From contig JAEWTL010000089.1 in assembly GCA_023459495.1 (NCBI GenBank), positions 1 to 64,000 of the forward strand: a stretch of 64,000 nt of DNA, read 5' to 3'. The stretch is from Bacillota bacterium (lineage in GTDB: Bacteria; Bacillota; Clostridia; Christensenellales; SZUA-584). The position numbers and the translations under genes are program-made. A model generated the notes under the pieces. It made no database searches. It saw nothing but the letters and a program-made list of their open reading frames with translations, and was not told the origin of the DNA. Of this stretch, positions 59,701-64,000 are shown in pieces; positions within the stretch are counted from its first letter, which is position 1; every line of letters begins with the position of its first letter.

Positions 59701-62700
59701 ATGAAAAAGAAAATACTCGTACTACTACTCATCACGATCATGCTTTTGGCGCTATTGCCAAAGCTGGCGCTGGCAGTTGACAGCAATGCGGTGATCGACA
59801 AAATATTGGCGGGAGATGGCGGAACACAACACTATTTTGGAAGGTCAGTCGCGATATCAGGGGACTGTATAGTTGTTGGCGCATATGCTGATGATGATAA
59901 AGGAGCCGGTTCCGGTGCAGTATACATCTATGATCTGTTAAGCGGAAACGGCACCTTGTCGGATGTATTGGGTTCAGAGCTGAAGCTGACGGCAAACGAT
60001 GGCGCGGCATATGACCATTTTGGATGGTCAGTCGCGATATCCGGCGACAAAGTGGCAGTCGGCGCATATGGTGATGATGATCACGGAGAATCTTCCGGTT
60101 CGGTTTATATCTATGACCTGTCAAGCGGAGAAGGCACTCAGCAGGACGTATTGGATTCACAGATAAAGCTGACGGCAGATGATGGCGCGGTAAACGACTA
60201 TTTTGGAAAGTCCGTTTCGATATCTGGCGACCACGTGATTGTCGGCGCATATGCTGATGATGATAAAGGAGACTCTTCCGGTTCGGTCTATATCTATGAC
60301 CTGTCAAACGGAGAAGGTACTCAGCAGGACGTACTGGATTCACAGATAAAGCTGACGGCAAGCGACGAAGCGACAAATGACAATTTTGGCTATTCGGTAG
60401 CGATATCAGGGGACCGGATAGTCGTCGGCGCATATGCTGATGATGATAAAGGAGCCAGTTCCGGTTCGGTCTATATCTATGACCTGTCAAACGGAGAAGG
60501 CACTCAGCAGGACGTATTGGATTCACAGATAAAGCTGACGGCAAACGATGGCGCGGCATATGACTATTTTGGATGTTCAGTCGCGATATCCGGCGACAAA
60601 GTGGCAGTCGGCGCATATGCTGAAGAAGAATCTTCCGGTTCGGTTTACATCTATGACCTTGCAAACGGAGAAGGCACTGAATCAGATGTACGCGCATCAG
60701 AAATAAAGCTGATGGCAAGCGACCGCGCGGAAGGTGACTCTTTTGGGGAGTCCGTTTCGATATCCGGCGACAAAGTGGCAGTCGGCGCACCAGATGATGA
60801 CGATAAAGGAGAAACTTCCGGTTCGGCCTACATCTATGATCTTGCAAACGGAGATGGCACTGAATCAGATGTACGCGCATCAGAGATAAAGCTGACGGCA
60901 AACGATGGCGCGGCAAATGCCTGTTTTGGCTATTCGGTAGCGATATCCGGCGACAAAGTGGCAGTCGGCGCATATGGTGCGGGCGATTACGGAGACTATA
61001 CCGGTTCGGTCTATACACATATAGGAAAGTATACCATCTCGCTGGATAAACAAGGCGGCAGCGGCGGAGACGACAGTTTCGTGGTCACATATGGTGATGA
61101 TACGTTGCCGTCGGCAACCGCACCTTCGTACGCAGGGTATACTTTTGGCGGATACTATTCTGAAACCGGCGGCAGCGGTACAAAGTATTATGATGCGGAT
61201 ATGAATGCCGTACATGAATGGGATATTGAAGGAGAAACGACCCTTTATGCAAACTGGATAAGCTATGAGTATACTGTTGTATTTAACGGCAACGGCGCAG
61301 ACAGTGGGAGCATGCCGAACCAAAGCTTTACATACGGCACGGAGGAAAGCTTAACCGCAAACGCGTTTTCAAGAACAAACTATTCTTTCGCGGGATGGTC
61401 GACTTCGTCGGATGGCGGGGTGCTTTATACCGACGGACAAAGTGTCAGTAACCTGACAGATGAAGACAGTGGCACCGTCACGCTGTACGCACAGTGGGAC
61501 GCATTGTATACACTGGATTACGACAAAAACGACGGCGAGGGCAACCTCCCGCCGTCGGTCACGGAGATAGACGGGACATCCGTCACGGTCGGGGACTTAG
61601 GCGACCCGGACTATGAATACCATGATTTTAACGGCTGGAACACGGAGCGGAACGGCGGCGGTACGCAATATGCGCCGGGCGATAGTTTGATTTTGACAGC
61701 CAATACGACGCTGTATGCGCAGTGGGAAGCATGGCCTATGCTGTCTTATGACGCAAACGGCGGCTTCGGACCGGCTCCGTCATTACAGACGGAAAGGCTG
61801 GACAGCGAAGTAACGGTAGTTGTTGTTAAAAACGCAAAAGGCCTGAGCTATGACGGGTATGTGTTTGTCGGCTGGAACACGGAGCGGGGCGGCACCGGCA
61901 CGCCATATGCGCCGGGTGATGATTTCACTTACACAGGCGTGACAACGCTGTATGCGCAGTGGGAGCCGCTGTATACACTGAGCTATGACAAGGGCGACGG
62001 GGGCGGCACGGCGCCGTCATCGCAAGAAGGCATCAAGGGCGATGTGGTCGTTGTTCAAAGCAGCGGCGAGTTGAACAATTCCGGGTACGTATTCAACGGT
62101 TGGAATACGGAGCGGGGCGGCACCGGCGAGCCATACGTGCCGGGCGACAGCTTGACCTTGACGGCTGACACGACGCTGTATGCGCAGTGGACGGAGGGCA
62201 GTTCGCTCTCTATTGCCACAACGAAGCTTAGCGCGGCGACGCTTGGCGAGAGCTATTCCGACACAGTTACCGCGAGCGGCGGCGACGGCAGCTATACCTG
62301 GTATGCGAGTGGATTGCCCGATGGACTCAGCATGGACAGTGGCACCGGCAAGATATCCGGTAAGCCCAACGAGACGGGCACGTTTTCCGCCAGGGTGACA
62401 GTATACGACGGCGAAGGCGGAAAAGCTGAAAAGACATATACGCTGACGGTGAATTCTCCGTCCGCGACTGGCAAGTACGAGATCGTGCCGGACGCCGACA
62501 GCGCTTATACGGTAAGCACTACGGGCGGATTCACGACGCTGACGATAAAGAGCGGCGTGACGGGTTTTCGGTATTTCGAGGTATCGATTAATCCGATTGT
62601 GGCGCACGAAGGCCAAGAGACGTGCGTGTTCGTACATATGAGAAACGGCGTGCAGATCGGATTCTACGCTACAGCCGCGGATTTTGACGATCCGGTCAAA

Positions 62701-62802
62701 GCGACCGCGGGCTTCAACGTACAGCCCGGCGATATCATCAAGGTGTATGTCGTGGACGAGCTCAGCAATTCGACGGGCAGTAATCCGGTGCTGCTTCAGT
62801 AG
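59701..62802 (+). CDS. Secreted seven-repeat FG-GAP propeller protein with InlB repeats
   Basis: About 1033 residues. Signal peptide MKKKILVLLLITIMLLALLP, cleaved near LALAV. Residues about 30-440 hold seven repeats of some 59 residues, each with FGxSVAISGDxxxVGA and SGSVYIYDL; seven FG-GAP units make a complete integrin-like beta-propeller. Five InlB-type repeats (440-830), an Ig-like domain (833-920) and a C-terminal domain (922-1033; ETCVFVHMRNGVQIGF, FNVQPGDIIKVYVVDEL) follow. There is no TM helix or sorting signal. GGAGG sits before ATG 59701; the upstream extension to 59590 overlaps the promoter. The next gene, 18 bp on, encodes a small anchored protein that could tether it. Confidence 0.85.
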   Translation: MKKKILVLLLITIMLLALLPKLALAVDSNAVIDKILAGDGGTQHYFGRSVAISGDCIVVGAYADDDKGAGSGAVYIYDLLSGNGTLSDVLGSELKLTANDGAAYDHFGWSVAISGDKVAVGAYGDDDHGESSGSVYIYDLSSGEGTQQDVLDSQIKLTADDGAVNDYFGKSVSISGDHVIVGAYADDDKGDSSGSVYIYDLSNGEGTQQDVLDSQIKLTASDEATNDNFGYSVAISGDRIVVGAYADDDKGASSGSVYIYDLSNGEGTQQDVLDSQIKLTANDGAAYDYFGCSVAISGDKVAVGAYAEEESSGSVYIYDLANGEGTESDVRASEIKLMASDRAEGDSFGESVSISGDKVAVGAPDDDDKGETSGSAYIYDLANGDGTESDVRASEIKLTANDGAANACFGYSVAISGDKVAVGAYGAGDYGDYTGSVYTHIGKYTISLDKQGGSGGDDSFVVTYGDDTLPSATAPSYAGYTFGGYYSETGGSGTKYYDADMNAVHEWDIEGETTLYANWISYEYTVVFNGNGADSGSMPNQSFTYGTEESLTANAFSRTNYSFAGWSTSSDGGVLYTDGQSVSNLTDEDSGTVTLYAQWDALYTLDYDKNDGEGNLPPSVTEIDGTSVTVGDLGDPDYEYHDFNGWNTERNGGGTQYAPGDSLILTANTTLYAQWEAWPMLSYDANGGFGPAPSLQTERLDSEVTVVVVKNAKGLSYDGYVFVGWNTERGGTGTPYAPGDDFTYTGVTTLYAQWEPLYTLSYDKGDGGGTAPSSQEGIKGDVVVVQSSGELNNSGYVFNGWNTERGGTGEPYVPGDSLTLTADTTLYAQWTEGSSLSIATTKLSAATLGESYSDTVTASGGDGSYTWYASGLPDGLSMDSGTGKISGKPNETGTFSARVTVYDGEGGKAEKTYTLTVNSPSATGKYEIVPDADSAYTVSTTGGFTTLTIKSGVTGFRYFEVSINPIVAHEGQETCVFVHMRNGVQIGFYATAADFDDPVKATAGFNVQPGDIIKVYVVDELSNSTGSNPVLLQ

Positions 62803-62820
62803 TAAAGGAAAGGATTTAAC

Positions 62821-63684
62821 ATGAAAAAGATCGTCGGAATATTGACGGCTGCAGCGCTAATACTTTTAATCGCCATTCCCGCGGCGGCTGCTTCAGCGAC
62901 CGTAACGGCGGATAAAAATACGGCTCTGCCCGGCGAGACCGTAACGATAACGGGCACGACTATGGCGGATGAAAACGTCGTCGTCAAGATCACGGACGAA
63001 GCGGGTAATATCGTGTTCTTCGATGCGGCGGCCGCAGACTCGAGCGGCGCGTATTCCGTAGTGTTTAAAGTACCATCGGATATGATGCCGGGCAAGCTGA
63101 CCGTAACGGCGGGAAGCGGGACGGACGTTGCAACGACGGTGATCACCGTAACTTCGCCGCCGACAGCAACGCCGACACCGACCGCTAAACCGACAGCGAC
63201 GCCGACACCGACCGCTAAACCGGCAGCGACGCCGACACCGACATCGGCACCGGTATCGACACCAGCCCTGACGCCCGCACAAACCGAAGAGGCGCCGGGT
63301 ACGGGCGACGAATCGCCAGAGGCTACACCGACCTCACAGACCGGTAAAGTCGTTATAACGATTGTAATCAGCGAACTGCCGGAAGGCACGGCGGCAATCC
63401 GGCTGCCCAACGGCGAGGTAGTGGAGCTGGATGGAAGCGATACGCTGGAGGTCGAAGTGGGTTTGGAGTATCTCAGCGACGACGGGTCTGTGGAGCTGGT
63501 TGCGCTCGATGATGAGGGCGCGCCGCTCGGCGTCTATGCCGCGGACGGCATCATTCCGCCGGATACAGGAAGCGCAGGGGATGGCGTCTGGCCGGTGCTG
63601 TGGGGCGTGCTGATCGGTTTTGCGGGCGTTGGCGCGGTGGCACTGGCGCTGTATCTGACACTCCGGAAACGGCGCGCATCATAA
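62821..63684 (+). CDS. Small secreted anchored protein: Ig-like domain, Thr/Pro stalk, class B module
   Basis: A 287-residue exported protein. Signal peptide MKKIVGILTAAALILLIAIP; residues about 25-118 are an Ig-like domain (ALPGETVTITGTTMADENVVV). Residues 120-175 are a Thr/Pro/Ala stalk with TPTPTAKPTATPTPT units. The class B module (ISELPEGTAAIRLPNGEVVE, VALDDEGAPLG) covers about 175-240; then IPPDTGS at 246, a hydrophobic helix and RKRRAS tail. PPDTG resembles a weak sorting motif. It is 18 bp after the FG-GAP gene and presumably co-transcribed from the LytTR-type promoter. A partner or cell-surface holder for the FG-GAP protein is an inference. Confidence 0.82.
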   Translation: MKKIVGILTAAALILLIAIPAAAASATVTADKNTALPGETVTITGTTMADENVVVKITDEAGNIVFFDAAAADSSGAYSVVFKVPSDMMPGKLTVTAGSGTDVATTVITVTSPPTATPTPTAKPTATPTPTAKPAATPTPTSAPVSTPALTPAQTEEAPGTGDESPEATPTSQTGKVVITIVISELPEGTAAIRLPNGEVVELDGSDTLEVEVGLEYLSDDGSVELVALDDEGAPLGVYAADGIIPPDTGSAGDGVWPVLWGVLIGFAGVGAVALALYLTLRKRRAS

Positions 63685-63710
63685 GCGAAAAAACCTGAAT
63701 TTTAGATGAA

Positions 63711-63736
63711 AGGCTGGTGCAAACCGGCCTCTTTTT
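63711..63736 (+). terminator. Intrinsic terminator of the FG-GAP operon
   Basis: AGGCTGG (63711-63717), TGCAAA, CCGGCCT (63724-63730) with one G-U pair, then CTTTTT. Confidence 0.75.
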
Positions 63737-63762
63737 GTGCCTGAAGTCAGCAGGGCAAAAAA

Positions 63763-63828
63763 CCATTCAACCCCGTTTTCCTGCCATTCGTCGCGATTTT
63801 CCTGCCATTCATCGCACTTCGGTTGACA
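63763..63828 (+). promoter_or_regulatory. Second triplet of 21-bp-phased direct repeats adjoining a -35 box
   Basis: CCATTCAACCC at 63763, CCATTCGTCGC at 63784 and CCATTCATCGC at 63805, again 21 bp apart; TTGACA at 63823-63828 is 18 bp after the last start, and a TGAAAA is again at the -10 distance. The sequence from the third repeat to the -35 box (ACTTCGG) is identical to that at 59583. Confidence 0.8.
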
Positions 63829-63938
63829 GCAAAAGCAACCGTGACTGAAAATGAAATGATCTAAGTATATAGAGTGATATCCGGACGGCGAGATTTCCAT
63901 ATACCCGGATAAAGAATATGAAACCGGAGGGCGTACTA

Positions 63939-64000
63939 ATGAAAAAGAAAATACTCGCACTATTATTCATTACAATCATGCTGGTGGCGCTGATACCGCA
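63939..64000 (+). CDS. Start of another surface-protein gene, cut by the window end
   Basis: ATG 63939, with CCGGAGGGCG upstream, begins a signal peptide MKKKILALLFITIMLVALIP that is closely similar to the first 20 residues of the FG-GAP protein. Together with the duplicated promoter region this predicts a paralogue extending beyond position 64000; its body cannot be seen. Confidence 0.75.
   Translation, partial: MKKKILALLFITIMLVALIP

Noticed and set aside
63170..63260. Short tandem repeat of GCGACGCCGACACCGACC type
   Set aside because: Explained as the Thr/Pro stalk of the small anchored protein; likewise 18640-18780 in the NHL protein.
1..64000. tRNA, rRNA, group II intron, retron or transposase genes
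   Set aside because: No cloverleaf, rRNA core motif, reverse transcriptase or DDE/tyrosine recombinase motif was recognised by reading; a dedicated scan could still find a short tRNA.

Overview
The window looks like a chromosomal stretch from a Gram-positive anaerobe of the Bacillota, class Clostridia. Pointers are the TPP riboswitch plus thiamine salvage operon, HelD, a LytS/LytTR pair, LPxTG-type wall-sorting signals, a two-cluster ferredoxin-type aldo/keto reductase, and GC-rich genes separated by AT-rich accessory islands. No rRNA, tRNA, CRISPR array or transposase was seen. The exact genus cannot be read from the sequence.

Layout: 1-4.1 kb, HelD (minus) then two small AT-rich genes (SF0329-like and a HEPN-like protein). 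4.7-8.9 kb, a TPP riboswitch and terminator leading cytX-thiM-thiE/HAD-thiD, a four-gene overlapping operon for import and salvage of thiazole and pyrimidine. 9.6-12.4 kb, a DUF4342 protein and an OmpR/HAMP-kinase two-component system. 13-16.8 kb, a DHFR-like protein, an HExxH membrane protein, a minus-strand arsR-nitroreductase-methyltransferase operon and a tiny Cys/Gly-rich protein. 17-33 kb alternates large surface proteins (NHL; H-type lectin; glycine-rich beta-helix) with a TetR regulator, HpcH aldolase, alpha/beta hydrolase, MerR plus aldo/keto reductase, a CheY-CheC-GGDEF operon and an SSAT-like acetyltransferase. 33.5-44.1 kb is mixed accessory DNA: two phage-type replication genes, a STAND/NB-ARC-TPR protein, GNAT, a SulP transporter, an AT-rich two-gene island (unknown protein plus DUF2971) and an MBL-fold hydrolase. 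44.4-64 kb is a surface-protein locus: five large secreted or anchored proteins, one short anchored protein and the start of another, together with a second TetR and a LytS/LytTR pair.

Two themes tie the window together. First, the surface proteins are built from exchangeable cassettes (NHL or FG-GAP propellers, beta-helix repeats, InlB-type repeats, Ig-like domains) ending either in a shared Ig-like unit plus (L/V)PxTG sorting signal, or in an apparently undescribed membrane-proximal module after a Thr/Pro linker. Next to the LytTR regulator, two surface-protein promoters each carry three copies of an AlgR-like motif phased at exactly 21 bp and ending 7 bp before an identical -35 box, which looks like a LytTR regulon. 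Second, nearly every intergenic gap is filled with a mosaic of short palindromic repeats and a repeated stop-codon/terminator cassette, which generate many spurious open frames.
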